From the NCBI GenBank assembly GCA_018058425.1, contig JAGOZX010000023.1, forward strand, positions 1 through 36,381: a stretch of DNA of 36,381 nt, written 5' to 3'. Positions within the stretch are counted from its first letter, which is position 1, and each line of letters starts with the position of its first letter. The notes under the pieces were generated by a model. It made no database searches and was not told the origin of the DNA. It saw only the letters and a program-made list of their open reading frames with translations. Positions 25,753 through 33,456 of this stretch are shown in pieces. The position numbers and the translations under genes are program-made. The DNA comes from Sebaldella sp. GTDB taxonomy: Bacteria; Fusobacteriota; Fusobacteriia; Fusobacteriales; Leptotrichiaceae.

Positions 25753-25775
25753 AAATAAAAAAAGCCCAGAGGGCT
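25753..25775 (-). terminator. Terminator of the small toxin mRNA
   Basis: On the minus strand AGCCC-TCT-GGGCT followed by seven T and ATTT, seven to eight bases past the stop of the 19-codon ORF. Confidence 0.85.
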
Positions 25776-25782
25776 GAGGTAA

Positions 25783-25842
25783 TCACTTGGTAAGCCTATA
25801 CACAATGTACATTAGTACAATAGTAGTAATTAGAGTTTCCAT
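25783..25842 (-). CDS. Candidate type I toxin, 19-residue hydrophobic peptide
   Basis: The ORF encodes METLITTIVLMYIVYRLTK: a hydrophobic core (residues 4-15) with a basic C-terminal tail, the layout of small membrane-acting type I toxins (Ibs, Fst, TisB classes), though I see no direct match to a named family. GGAGG at 25854-25850 lies seven bases before the ATG. It has its own extended -10 promoter, a 5' hairpin (ATGACT-TTCGCG-AGTCAT, 25885-25868) and a terminator directly after the stop. A separate small RNA unit upstream on the same strand is complementary to its 5' untranslated region. Toxicity is inferred from size, hydrophobicity and architecture only. Below the length that ORF callers report. 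Confidence 0.72.
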   Translation of the reverse strand: METLITTIVLMYIVYRLTK

Positions 25843-25889
25843 TGGACTACCTCCAAATTTATAGTTTATGACTCGCGAAAGTCATGAAT

Positions 25890-25898
25890 ATTATAACA
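25890..25898 (-). promoter_or_regulatory. Promoter of the toxin mRNA
   Basis: Minus-strand TGTTATAAT, a perfect extended -10 immediately after the antitoxin-RNA terminator. The expected start point (about 25883-25885) coincides with the first base of the 5' hairpin. Confidence 0.65.
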
Positions 25899-25908
25899 AA
25901 ATCATAAT

Positions 25909-25966
25909 AAAAAAGCTAGGTATAAGCCTAGCTTTCTTCGCGATTTAAAACTATAAATTTGTTTTC
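25909..25966 (-). ncRNA. Candidate type I antitoxin small RNA
   Basis: A transcription unit of about 58 nt. It has a promoter just upstream and ends in the 9-bp terminator AAAGCTAGG/CCTAGCTTT followed by six T (stem 25935-25912). The 5' part contains CAAATTTATAGTTT (25961-25948), perfectly complementary to 14 nt of the toxin mRNA (25867-25854) that end at the Shine-Dalgarno sequence. It also contains TCGCGAA (25943-25937), complementary to TTCGCGA in the toxin mRNA 5' hairpin loop (25879-25873). The two blocks are in the correct order for one continuous duplex with a small internal loop. The RNA's own AAAAC/GTTTT pairing would display AAATTTATA in a loop. Confidence 0.7.
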
Positions 25967-25972
25967 ATAATT

Positions 25973-26000
25973 ATTATATCATATTAAAAAAAAAAAGCAA
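25973..26000 (-). promoter_or_regulatory. Promoter of the antitoxin small RNA
   Basis: Minus-strand TTGCTT (26000-25995), 16-bp spacer, and TATAAT (25978-25973) preceded by TGA as an extended -10. This is a stronger promoter than that of the toxin, as expected for an antitoxin RNA in excess. Confidence 0.68.
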
Positions 26001-26093
26001 ATTTTTGATATAAGAAAACTTGGCCAATATTTTAATATTCTAAAAAAGCTTTACCTACAAAATAATAAATAAATATCTTGAGGAGTGGAAAGT

Positions 26094-27458
26094 ATGTTTG
26101 AAAATAGAATAAAAAGTTTAAATGTTAAACCAATAAACAAAAAGGGAAGTAAAATAGTTTATTGGATGCAGAGGAGTATAAGAGGAGAGTATAATCATGC
26201 CTTAGAATACGCTATTCAAATGTCAAATGATCTAAAAAAGGATCTTTTAGTTGTTTTTGGATTAGACATAGCATACTCAGAAGCTAATGAGAGGAGTTTT
26301 TATTTTCTTTTAGAAAGTCTTAGAGATGTAAAAAGAATTTTAGAAGAGAAAAGAATAAAGTTTGTAGTTTTAGACTCAAGTCCTATTACTAAAAAGTTGA
26401 TAAACTTATCTGAGGATACAGCATGTATAATCACAGATAGGGGTTATCTAAAAGGTCTTATAAACATGAGAAATGAGCTAGCAGAAAAAATAGAAATAAG
26501 ATTAATACAGGTAGAATCAGATGTTGTGGTTCCAATAGAGATTGCTTCAAATAAAGAGGAGTATTCAGCTAGGACCATTAGAGGAAAAATTCATAAACTT
26601 TGGGATTACTATATTAACAAAAAATTTATGAATACAAATTATGAAGGAACTTTTTTAAAAGATGAAAAGTCTGATTTTAATTTAGAAAATATTGATAAAA
26701 TAATAGATGGCTTAGATATTGATAAAACAGTAAAGAAAACTAGTTTTTCTCAAGGTGGAGAAACTAAGGCAAATGAACTTTTAGATTTATTTATATCAAA
26801 AAAATTAGATGGTTATTATGAATATAAAAATTTTCCTGAATTAGATTATCAGTCTGACTTATCTCCTTATCTTCATTTTGGAAATATATCACCACTTCTT
26901 ATAATACAAAAAGTATTAAAATCAGGAAAGTCAACTGAGTCAATAGATGGTTTTATAGAAGAGTTAGTCATTAGGCGTGAATTGGCTATAAATTTTGTGT
27001 ACTATAATAAAGGATATGATAAATTTGAAAATATGACTTATTCATGGGCATACGATACAATGAAAGCTCATGAAAGCGATAAAAGAGAGTATGTTTATTC
27101 AATTGCTGAATTGGAACAGGCTAAAACACATGATATTTACTGGAATACAGCTCAAAATGAAATGACTATAACTGGGAAAATGCATGGATACATGAGAATG
27201 TACTGGGCTAAGAAAATAATAGAATGGTCTCTAGACTATAAAGAGGCTTATGAAACAATAAAATATTTAAATAATAAGTATTTTTTAGATGGTCGAGATG
27301 AAAATGGTTATGCTGGAATTGCATGGTGTTTCGGTAAACATGATAGAGCATGGTTTCAAAGAGAAATTTTTGGAAAACTAAGATATATGAATTCTAATGG
27401 TTTAAAATCAAAGTTTAATATAGAGGAATATGTGAGAAAAATAAAAGATTTAGAATGA
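26094..27458 (+). CDS. phr: Class II CPD deoxyribodipyrimidine photolyase
   Basis: 454 residues. The frame also opens at a GTG at 26085, but that overlaps the AGGAG Shine-Dalgarno; the ATG at 26094 lies eight bases after it. The N-terminal Rossmann-like domain contains VYWMQRSIRGEYNHALEYAI (class II signature near the start). The C-terminal FAD domain contains ELVIRRELAINFVYYNKGYD, WAYDTMKAHESDKREYVYS, and ITGKMHGYMRMYWAKKIIEW with DGRDENGYAGIAWCFGKHDRAW, all typical of class II enzymes, which bind reduced FAD. It splits cyclobutane pyrimidine dimers with light. It stands alone, with its own terminator. Confidence 0.95.
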   Translation: MFENRIKSLNVKPINKKGSKIVYWMQRSIRGEYNHALEYAIQMSNDLKKDLLVVFGLDIAYSEANERSFYFLLESLRDVKRILEEKRIKFVVLDSSPITKKLINLSEDTACIITDRGYLKGLINMRNELAEKIEIRLIQVESDVVVPIEIASNKEEYSARTIRGKIHKLWDYYINKKFMNTNYEGTFLKDEKSDFNLENIDKIIDGLDIDKTVKKTSFSQGGETKANELLDLFISKKLDGYYEYKNFPELDYQSDLSPYLHFGNISPLLIIQKVLKSGKSTESIDGFIEELVIRRELAINFVYYNKGYDKFENMTYSWAYDTMKAHESDKREYVYSIAELEQAKTHDIYWNTAQNEMTITGKMHGYMRMYWAKKIIEWSLDYKEAYETIKYLNNKYFLDGRDENGYAGIAWCFGKHDRAWFQREIFGKLRYMNSNGLKSKFNIEEYVRKIKDLE

Positions 27459-27547
27459 AATAAAGAAGAAAAATAAGAGTAGTTATATTTGAATATAGGA
27501 AAAAGAAAAATTCTAGGTATTCATAGGAAAAGATAGATGAAATACAT

Positions 27548-27580
27548 AAAAGAGTCCTCAAAAACGAGGGCTTTTCTTTT
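27548..27580 (+). terminator. Intrinsic terminator of the photolyase gene
   Basis: AAAGAGTCCTC pairs with GAGGGCTTTT (including G-T wobbles) across AAAAAC and leads into CTTTT. About 90 bp after the photolyase stop. Confidence 0.8.
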
Positions 27581-27800
27581 ATCTAATAATTTTCTTAATT
27601 TAATTTTTTTAATCAAATACATCTAATTAAAAATTAGATATTAATAGTTTAATTTAATCATTCAGAGGGAAAAACTATTAGTAGAAAATAGAATAGCTAG
27701 ATACCATGACTATCAGTCAATAAAGATACTCCACATAATTATAAAAACCATGAAAGTTCCACTCATTTCCAAAAATACAAAAAATAAAACTAAAAAAAAT
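27581..27800. other. Gene-free stretch upstream of the sugar-uptake operon
   Basis: No gene with a Shine-Dalgarno sequence. A perfect palindrome ATCTAATT-AAA-AATTAGAT lies at 27621-27639. A 34-codon frame beginning near 27749 has no Shine-Dalgarno and runs through the operon promoter. Confidence 0.45.
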
Positions 27801-27828
27801 TTGACTTTTAAAAAAAACGAGGTATATT
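27801..27828 (+). promoter_or_regulatory. Promoter of the LacI-regulated sugar operon
   Basis: TTGACT, 16-bp spacer, TATATT. The predicted start, near 27835, lies just before the first LacI-type operator. Confidence 0.68.
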
Positions 27829-27840
27829 TAAGTATAAAAA

Positions 27841-27854
27841 TTGAAACGTTTTAA
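27841..27854. promoter_or_regulatory. LacI-family operator O1
   Basis: TTGAAACGTTTTAA, a near-palindrome with the central CG typical of LacI/CcpA-type sites. It sits at or just after the transcription start. The 15 bases ATAAAAATTGAAACG are identical in O2. Confidence 0.72.
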
Positions 27855-27947
27855 AAATTTAGAAAAATTATTTGAAATAATCTTTTATTTATGTAGCTTT
27901 GAAAAAATTAGAACATAGTGAATTGATTTTTTATTTTGAAATAAAAA

Positions 27948-27961
27948 TTGAAACGATTCAA
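27948..27961. promoter_or_regulatory. LacI-family operator O2
   Basis: TTGAAACGATTCAA, a better palindrome than O1, centred 107 bp downstream of it and touching the Shine-Dalgarno of the regulator gene. Binding of both by one tetramer, or road-blocking at O2, would autoregulate the operon. Confidence 0.72.
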
Positions 27962-27973
27962 AAAGGAGAAGAT

Positions 27974-29005
27974 ATGGGAGGATCTACAATAAAAGAAGTT
28001 GCAAAAATGGCAGGAGTATCTGTAGGAACAGTATCAAGGTACATAAATGGATTTTCAGTAAAAGAAAAAAATAAAAAACATATTGAATCAGCTATAACAA
28101 AATTAGACTTTGAAACTAATTATTTAGCTCAAGGGCTAAGAAGTAAAAAAACAAATTCTATAGGTGTATTAGTACCAGATATTGGTGATATTTTTGTAAC
28201 TCAAGTAATAGAAGGCATAGAAACTATATTAAATGAACATAATTTCAGCACAATAATATGCAGCTCACAAAATCAATGGAACGTGGAAAGTGAAAAGTTA
28301 GATTTTTTGAGAAAAAAGCAAGTAGATGGAATAATCCTAATGCCGACTTCAAGCATATATAAACATATAAAAGATTTTGAAAAACATGGAATTCCTCTTA
28401 TTTTAATTGATAGAATATTTGACAGGGTCTCATTAAATGCTGTTGTTTGTAATAATATAACTGGCAGCTTTGAAGGTGTAAGTGAAATAATAAATAGAGG
28501 ACATAAAGATATTGCAATTATAACGGGGCCTAAAACAGTATATACCTCTAAACAAAGACTTCAAGGTTATAAAATGGCATTTGAAGAAAAAGATATGAAA
28601 TTAAATGTGGATTATATAAAATATACTGATTTTACAGAAGTAGAAAGCTACAGAGCTATGAAAGAGCTTATGAAATTACCCAAAAAGCCAAGTGCAGTTT
28701 TTGCTACAAACTATAAAACAACTCTAGGATGTCTAAGATATATGTATGATGAAGGCTTGGAAATAGGTGAAGATGTATCTATACTTGGCTATGATCAGAG
28801 TGACTTATTTAAAATGATAAAACCACAAATTTCTGTAATATATCAACCTACACAATTAATAGGGATAGAGGCAGCAAAAAGTGTGTTAGAAAAAACTAGT
28901 GGAGATAATAAAGAAAAAAGAAGTGTAAAAATGTTAGAAACAAAGTTATTGATAACAGACTCAATAAAAAGATTAAAATTGGTAAGTAAAAAAAATAATA
29001 TATAA
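27974..29005 (+). CDS. LacI-family transcriptional regulator of the sugar operon
   Basis: 343 residues from the ATG at 27974, preceded by AAGGAG. A TTG further upstream (27899) would add 25 residues before the helix-turn-helix and is unlikely. The LacI helix-turn-helix TIKEVAKMAGVSVGTVSRYING is at 4-25, the hinge helix YLAQGLRSKKT near 50-60, and the periplasmic-binding-protein-like effector domain from about 62 (SIGVLVPDIGDIFVTQVIEGIE). Its spacing of 14 bp to the downstream transporter gene makes it the first gene of the operon. Two matching operators upstream imply that it represses its own operon until the imported sugar or its phosphate binds. Confidence 0.93.
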   Translation: MGGSTIKEVAKMAGVSVGTVSRYINGFSVKEKNKKHIESAITKLDFETNYLAQGLRSKKTNSIGVLVPDIGDIFVTQVIEGIETILNEHNFSTIICSSQNQWNVESEKLDFLRKKQVDGIILMPTSSIYKHIKDFEKHGIPLILIDRIFDRVSLNAVVCNNITGSFEGVSEIINRGHKDIAIITGPKTVYTSKQRLQGYKMAFEEKDMKLNVDYIKYTDFTEVESYRAMKELMKLPKKPSAVFATNYKTTLGCLRYMYDEGLEIGEDVSILGYDQSDLFKMIKPQISVIYQPTQLIGIEAAKSVLEKTSGDNKEKRSVKMLETKLLITDSIKRLKLVSKKNNI

Positions 29006-29019
29006 AAAGGAGAAATATC

Positions 29020-29964
29020 ATGAAAAAGATTTTATTAGTAATAGTAGCAATGTTATTTGTTTTTTCTTGTGGTTCAAAAGGATCAAAAGAAGAAACAAAG
29101 CAAGAAGGAACAGCAAGTACAGGGGAAAAGAAGAAATACACAATAGGAGTTTCTTTATTAACACAACAGCATCCATTTTATTTAAGCTTAAAAGATGCCA
29201 TTGAAAAAGAAGGTACTGCACAAGATGTGAATATAAACATCTCAATTGCAAACCAAGACTTGAATAAGCAGATATCTGATATTGAAGATTTTATAACTAA
29301 AAAGGTAGATGCAATTATTATAAGTCCAGTGGATTCAAAAGGAATAATGGCAGCAGTAAAAAAAGCTGAAGCAGCAAATATACCAGTAATAACAGTAGAT
29401 GTACCAGCTATAGGCGTAGATGTAAAAGCTCACGTAGCTACAGATAACTATACTGGTGGAAAAATAGCTGGAGAAGAAATGGCAAGATTACTTAATAATA
29501 AAGGTGAAGTAGCAATAATTGAGTATCCTACAGTTCAATCAGTAGTAGAGAGAATAAATGGATTTAAAGAAGTAATAGCAAAATATCCTGATATTAAAAT
29601 AGTAGCAGTACAAGCAGGTATAACTAGACCAGAAGCTCTAACAGCAGCACAAAATATGATACAGGCAAATAAAAACTTAGCTGGAATATTTGGATTTGGA
29701 GATGACGCAGCATTAGCAGCAGTGGTGGCAGTAAAATCAGCAGGTAAAGAAGATCAAATAAAAGTAATTGGATTTGATGGAATGAAAGAAGCAAGAGATG
29801 CAGTAATGAAAGAAAAATCATTTGCAGCAGTTATTACACAATATCCAGAAGATATGGGTAAAATAGCAGTAGATACAACTATAAAAATCTTAAAAGGGGA
29901 AGCTGTAGAGAAAAATATACCTGTAAAACCTGGTATCTTTACAAAAGAGGGTGAAAAAAAATAA
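29020..29964 (+). CDS. Sugar ABC transporter substrate-binding lipoprotein (RbsB-like)
   Basis: 314 residues, exported as a lipoprotein with a cysteine at the end of MKKILLVIVAMLFVFSC, followed by a Lys/Glu/Thr-rich linker. The type I periplasmic binding fold starts at about 40 (YTIGVSLLTQQHPFYLSLKD). Compared with ribose-binding protein RbsB, positions for the sugar are only partly kept: NNPF is QHPF, the ITLDR motif is ITVDV, the QNDEMA loop is FGDDAA, while GFDG and the Gln in ITQYPEDMG are kept. The ligand is thus probably not ribose but another pentose, hexose or polyol. It presents the sugar to the permease downstream. Shine-Dalgarno AAGGAG. Confidence 0.9.
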   Translation: MKKILLVIVAMLFVFSCGSKGSKEETKQEGTASTGEKKKYTIGVSLLTQQHPFYLSLKDAIEKEGTAQDVNINISIANQDLNKQISDIEDFITKKVDAIIISPVDSKGIMAAVKKAEAANIPVITVDVPAIGVDVKAHVATDNYTGGKIAGEEMARLLNNKGEVAIIEYPTVQSVVERINGFKEVIAKYPDIKIVAVQAGITRPEALTAAQNMIQANKNLAGIFGFGDDAALAAVVAVKSAGKEDQIKVIGFDGMKEARDAVMKEKSFAAVITQYPEDMGKIAVDTTIKILKGEAVEKNIPVKPGIFTKEGEKK

Positions 29965-29986
29965 ATTCCAAAGGAGGCTGTCCTAA

Positions 29987-31480
29987 ATGAAATATATTTT
30001 AGAAATGAAGGGAATTACAAAAAGATTTAGTGGAGTAACTGCACTATCTAATGTAGATTTAAAATTAAAAAAAGGGGAAGTTCATACATTACTTGGGGAA
30101 AATGGTGCAGGAAAATCAACACTAATGAAAATACTATCAGGTGTATATCATCCTAATGATGGAGAAATTTTTCTAAAGGGAGAAAAAGTAGAAATAAAAA
30201 ATCCTAAAGAGTCTCAAAGTCTAGGAATTAGTATTATATACCAAGAATTAAGCTTATGTCCTAACATGAGTATATCAGAAAATATCTTTGCTAATAGGGA
30301 GCCAATGTCAAAATTTTTTGTTAACTATAAAGAAATGTCAAGAAGAAGTAAAGAGATACTCGAATATTTAGATGTAAAACTAAATCCTGCAACTATGGTT
30401 CAGGATCTTAGTATCTCTGAAAGACAAATGATTGAAATAGCAAAAGCCGTTGCTTTTAAGGCTGATATTATAATTATGGATGAACCAACATCATCTCTTA
30501 GTATGAAAGAATCAGATAAATTATTTGAAATTATAGAAAAGTTGAAAAAAGATGGGGTATCAATAATTTATATTTCTCATAGAATGGATGAATTGCTAAA
30601 AATATCGGATAATATAACTGTAATGAGAGATGGGCAATATATAGCCACAGTACCTAAAAATGAGGCTAGTGTAGATTCTCTAATAAAGTTAATGGTTGGG
30701 CGAGAAATGAAGGATGTTTATCCAAAAAGAGAATCTGAGATTGGAAATGAAAAAATATTAGAAGTAAAAGGCTTAGAAAAAGAAGGTTACTTTAAGGATA
30801 TAAATTTTAGTTTGAGAAAAGGTGAAATAATAGGCTTTTTTGGTTTAGTAGGATCTGGTAGAAGTGATGTAGCGAAATCAATATTTGGAGTTGCTTCATT
30901 AGATAAAGGGGAAATATATATAAGAGATAAGAAGGTAAATATAAAGTCACCAGAAGATGCTATAAAAAATAAAATTGCCTTTGTAACAGAAAATAGAAGA
31001 GAAGAGGGTGTAGTTTTAGACCACGAAGTAAGAGTTAATGTAACTATGGCAACTATAAAAAATGTAATTGGAAAAATAAAGCTGATAGATAATAAAAAAG
31101 AAGTTCAAATAACAAAGTCAGAAATAAAAATTTTGAATATAAAAACTTCAAGTACAGAGCAATTAGTAGGGAATCTTAGTGGAGGAAATCAGCAGAAAGT
31201 AATATTTGCCAAGTGGTTGGAGACAAAACCAGATATCTTAATTTTAGATGAGCCTACAAGAGGAATTGATGTAGGAGCAAAGTCTGAAATTTATGAAATT
31301 ATGAGAAAATTAGCAAGTGAAGGTGTAGGAATAATAATGATATCTTCAGAATTATCAGAGGTTTTATTTATGAGTGATAAACTTTTTATAATGAGAGAAA
31401 AGAGTATAGTTAAAGAGTTAAATCCTAAGCAAACAAATCAAGAAGAAGTAATGCTTTATTCAACTGGAGGTGTAAACTAA
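29987..31480 (+). CDS. Sugar ABC transporter ATP-binding protein, tandem (RbsA-like)
   Basis: 497 residues with two ABC domains. Domain 1 (about 1-235): Walker A GENGAGKST at 37-45, LSISERQ in place of the signature LSGGQ, Walker B IIIMDEPTSS. Domain 2 (about 255-490): degenerate Walker A GLVGSGRS (Lys replaced by Arg), signature LSGGNQQK, Walker B ILILDEPTRG. The degenerate second Walker A and the unusual first signature are normal for the RbsA/MglA/XylG class. It energises uptake of the sugar. It overlaps neither neighbour; its stop abuts the permease start codon. Confidence 0.93.
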   Translation: MKYILEMKGITKRFSGVTALSNVDLKLKKGEVHTLLGENGAGKSTLMKILSGVYHPNDGEIFLKGEKVEIKNPKESQSLGISIIYQELSLCPNMSISENIFANREPMSKFFVNYKEMSRRSKEILEYLDVKLNPATMVQDLSISERQMIEIAKAVAFKADIIIMDEPTSSLSMKESDKLFEIIEKLKKDGVSIIYISHRMDELLKISDNITVMRDGQYIATVPKNEASVDSLIKLMVGREMKDVYPKRESEIGNEKILEVKGLEKEGYFKDINFSLRKGEIIGFFGLVGSGRSDVAKSIFGVASLDKGEIYIRDKKVNIKSPEDAIKNKIAFVTENRREEGVVLDHEVRVNVTMATIKNVIGKIKLIDNKKEVQITKSEIKILNIKTSSTEQLVGNLSGGNQQKVIFAKWLETKPDILILDEPTRGIDVGAKSEIYEIMRKLASEGVGIIMISSELSEVLFMSDKLFIMREKSIVKELNPKQTNQEEVMLYSTGGVN

Positions 31481-32428
31481 ATGGAAATGATAAATTTTAA
31501 AAAAATATTCAAAATGTATGGTGGGATTTTAATAGGATTAATAGCTCTAATAGCAATATTTTCTTTTTTATCACCAAGTTTTAGAGAGTTTAACAATATA
31601 TTAAATATAATATTACAAGTTTCAATAATAGCAATAAGTGCATTTGGTATGACTTTTGCACTAATAATAGCAGGAATAGACCTTTCAATAGGTTCTACTA
31701 TAGCTTTATCTGGGACAATAGCTGCATTGCTTATGAGTTTAAATGTACCATTTACTTTAGCAGTGGGAATATGTCTATTAATAGGACTGTTTTTAGGATT
31801 TATAAACGGGTTCTTAGTCTCTAAGGCAGGAATACCTGCTTTTATAGTAACAGTGGCAACTATGGGAATATTTAGAGGTATAGCATATATATTAACAGGT
31901 GGAGGTCCAGTACAAATTTCAAATGCAAAATTTTTATACATTGGAAATGAAAAAATATTTGGAATTCCATTTCCTATAATACTTCTTATTGTAGTATTTA
32001 TAATTATGAATATTATATTGGGGAAAACAAAATTTGGAAGACAGGCATATATAATTGGAGGAAATGAAGAAGCTGCCCTTTATTCAGGTATAAATGTAAA
32101 AAGAATAAAAATTTATATTTATATGATTATTGGTTTTTTAGCATCTTTAAGTGGAATTATACTAGCTTCAAGACTTTATTCTGGGCAGCCAAATTCGGCT
32201 AATGGATATGAATTAGATGCTATAGCAGCAGCAGTATTAGGAGGAACAAGCTTAAGCGGAGGTTATGGGACAATAGTAGGAACACTTATTGGAGCAATAA
32301 TCATAGGGGTAATAAATAATGGTATGAATTTACTTAATATAACATATTTTTATCAGCTTATAGTAAAAGGTATAGTAATAATAATAGCAGTTTATTTCGA
32401 TGTTCAGAGTAAAAAGAAAAAGAAGTAG
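31481..32428 (+). CDS. Sugar ABC transporter permease (RbsC-like)
   Basis: 315 residues with about eight to ten hydrophobic segments. Typical features of the ribose/galactose permease class are GIDLSIGSTIALSGTIAALLM, GLFLGFINGFLVSKAGIPAFIVTVATMGIFRGIAYILTGG, the cytoplasmic loop with GRQAYIIGGNEEAALYSGINV (contact with the ATPase) and AAAVLGGTSLSGGYGTIVGTLIGA. The ATG follows the rbsA-like stop codon with no gap; GGAGG lies inside the end of the previous gene, indicating translational coupling. Confidence 0.93.
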   Translation: MEMINFKKIFKMYGGILIGLIALIAIFSFLSPSFREFNNILNIILQVSIIAISAFGMTFALIIAGIDLSIGSTIALSGTIAALLMSLNVPFTLAVGICLLIGLFLGFINGFLVSKAGIPAFIVTVATMGIFRGIAYILTGGGPVQISNAKFLYIGNEKIFGIPFPIILLIVVFIIMNIILGKTKFGRQAYIIGGNEEAALYSGINVKRIKIYIYMIIGFLASLSGIILASRLYSGQPNSANGYELDAIAAAVLGGTSLSGGYGTIVGTLIGAIIIGVINNGMNLLNITYFYQLIVKGIVIIIAVYFDVQSKKKKK

Positions 32429-32437
32429 GAGGGTGAA

Positions 32438-33370
32438 ATGCCTAAAATTATAACAGTTGGTGAAGTATTAGTAGAGATAATGGGCAAGAGTAAAAATCAG
32501 ACTTTTAGAGAAACTGGTGAGTTTACAGGACCATTTCCAAGTGGAGCACCAGCTATATTTATAGATCAAGCCGCTAAAATGGGTGGAGAAACAGGAATGA
32601 TTTCTGTAATTGGAAATGACGATTTTGGTCAAATAAATAAGTTAAGATTAGAAAAAGACGGGGTAGATACATCACAAATATTAATATCAAAAGATAAAAC
32701 TACAGCAATTGCATTTGTAGTGTATAAAGATAGTGGAGATAGAGATTTTATATTTACTATAAAAGATTCAGCTTTAATAGAATTAGATTATTCAAAAATA
32801 AATAAAGATTATTTTAAAAATTGCGAGTATTTCCATATTATGGGATGTTCTATTTTCAATGATAATATGATAGAAATTTTTAGTAATCTAATACCATTTT
32901 TAAAATCAAAAGGAATAAAAATAAGCTTTGATCCTAATTTTAGAAAAGAGTTTATGGAAAATCCTAAAATAAAAACTTTGATAATGAATATTTTAGAAAA
33001 TGCAGATATATTCTTACCTGGTGAACAGGAATTACTTGATTTAACAGGTTTAACATCTGAAGAAGATGCAATAAAAGATTTACAAAGTAAGGGTGTTGAG
33101 ATAATAGTAGTAAAAAGAGGAAGCAGAGGAGCAACACTGTATAATAATGGTCAAAGAAACGATATAGAAGCAGTTAAAGTAAGCGAAATAGATCCAACTG
33201 GAGCTGGAGACTGTTTTGGAGGAACTTTTGTATCTCTTGTTTCACAGGGAGTAGATTTAGAGAAGGCATTGACTTATGCAAACCTAGCAGGAGCTTATTC
33301 TGTGACTAAACAAGGGCCTATGGAAGGCAATCTTACAAAAGAAGAAATAGAACAATTTTATAAGTTATAA
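32438..33370 (+). CDS. PfkB-family carbohydrate kinase
   Basis: 310 residues, ribokinase-like fold. The N-terminal VGEVLVEI begins the fold, the lid with SGAPAIFIDQAAKMGG follows, and the ATP-binding, anion-hole motif DPTGAGDCFGG with the catalytic Asp is near 247-258. It is not a close match to bacterial ribokinase (which has GGKGANQA at the substrate site) and looks closer to the 2-keto-3-deoxygluconate kinase/fructokinase-like PfkB group. It probably phosphorylates the sugar brought in by the adjacent importer; the sugar is unidentified. AGGAGG Shine-Dalgarno. Last gene of the operon. Confidence 0.9.
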   Translation: MPKIITVGEVLVEIMGKSKNQTFRETGEFTGPFPSGAPAIFIDQAAKMGGETGMISVIGNDDFGQINKLRLEKDGVDTSQILISKDKTTAIAFVVYKDSGDRDFIFTIKDSALIELDYSKINKDYFKNCEYFHIMGCSIFNDNMIEIFSNLIPFLKSKGIKISFDPNFRKEFMENPKIKTLIMNILENADIFLPGEQELLDLTGLTSEEDAIKDLQSKGVEIIVVKRGSRGATLYNNGQRNDIEAVKVSEIDPTGAGDCFGGTFVSLVSQGVDLEKALTYANLAGAYSVTKQGPMEGNLTKEEIEQFYKL

Positions 33371-33456
33371 TTGAAAAAATTAGAAATAAATACTTTAAGG
33401 GTGTAAAAGTTAGTTTTTTATATCTAAATGATATTTTTTTATTTATAATAAATTGA

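Noticed and set aside
27749-27853. 34-codon frame MKVPLISKNTKNKTKK... before the LacI gene
   Set aside because: No Shine-Dalgarno and it spans the operon promoter and operator O1.
29018-29821. Leu-rich minus-strand frames over the sugar-binding protein gene
   Set aside because: Antisense shadows of Ala/Lys/Glu-rich coding sequence.
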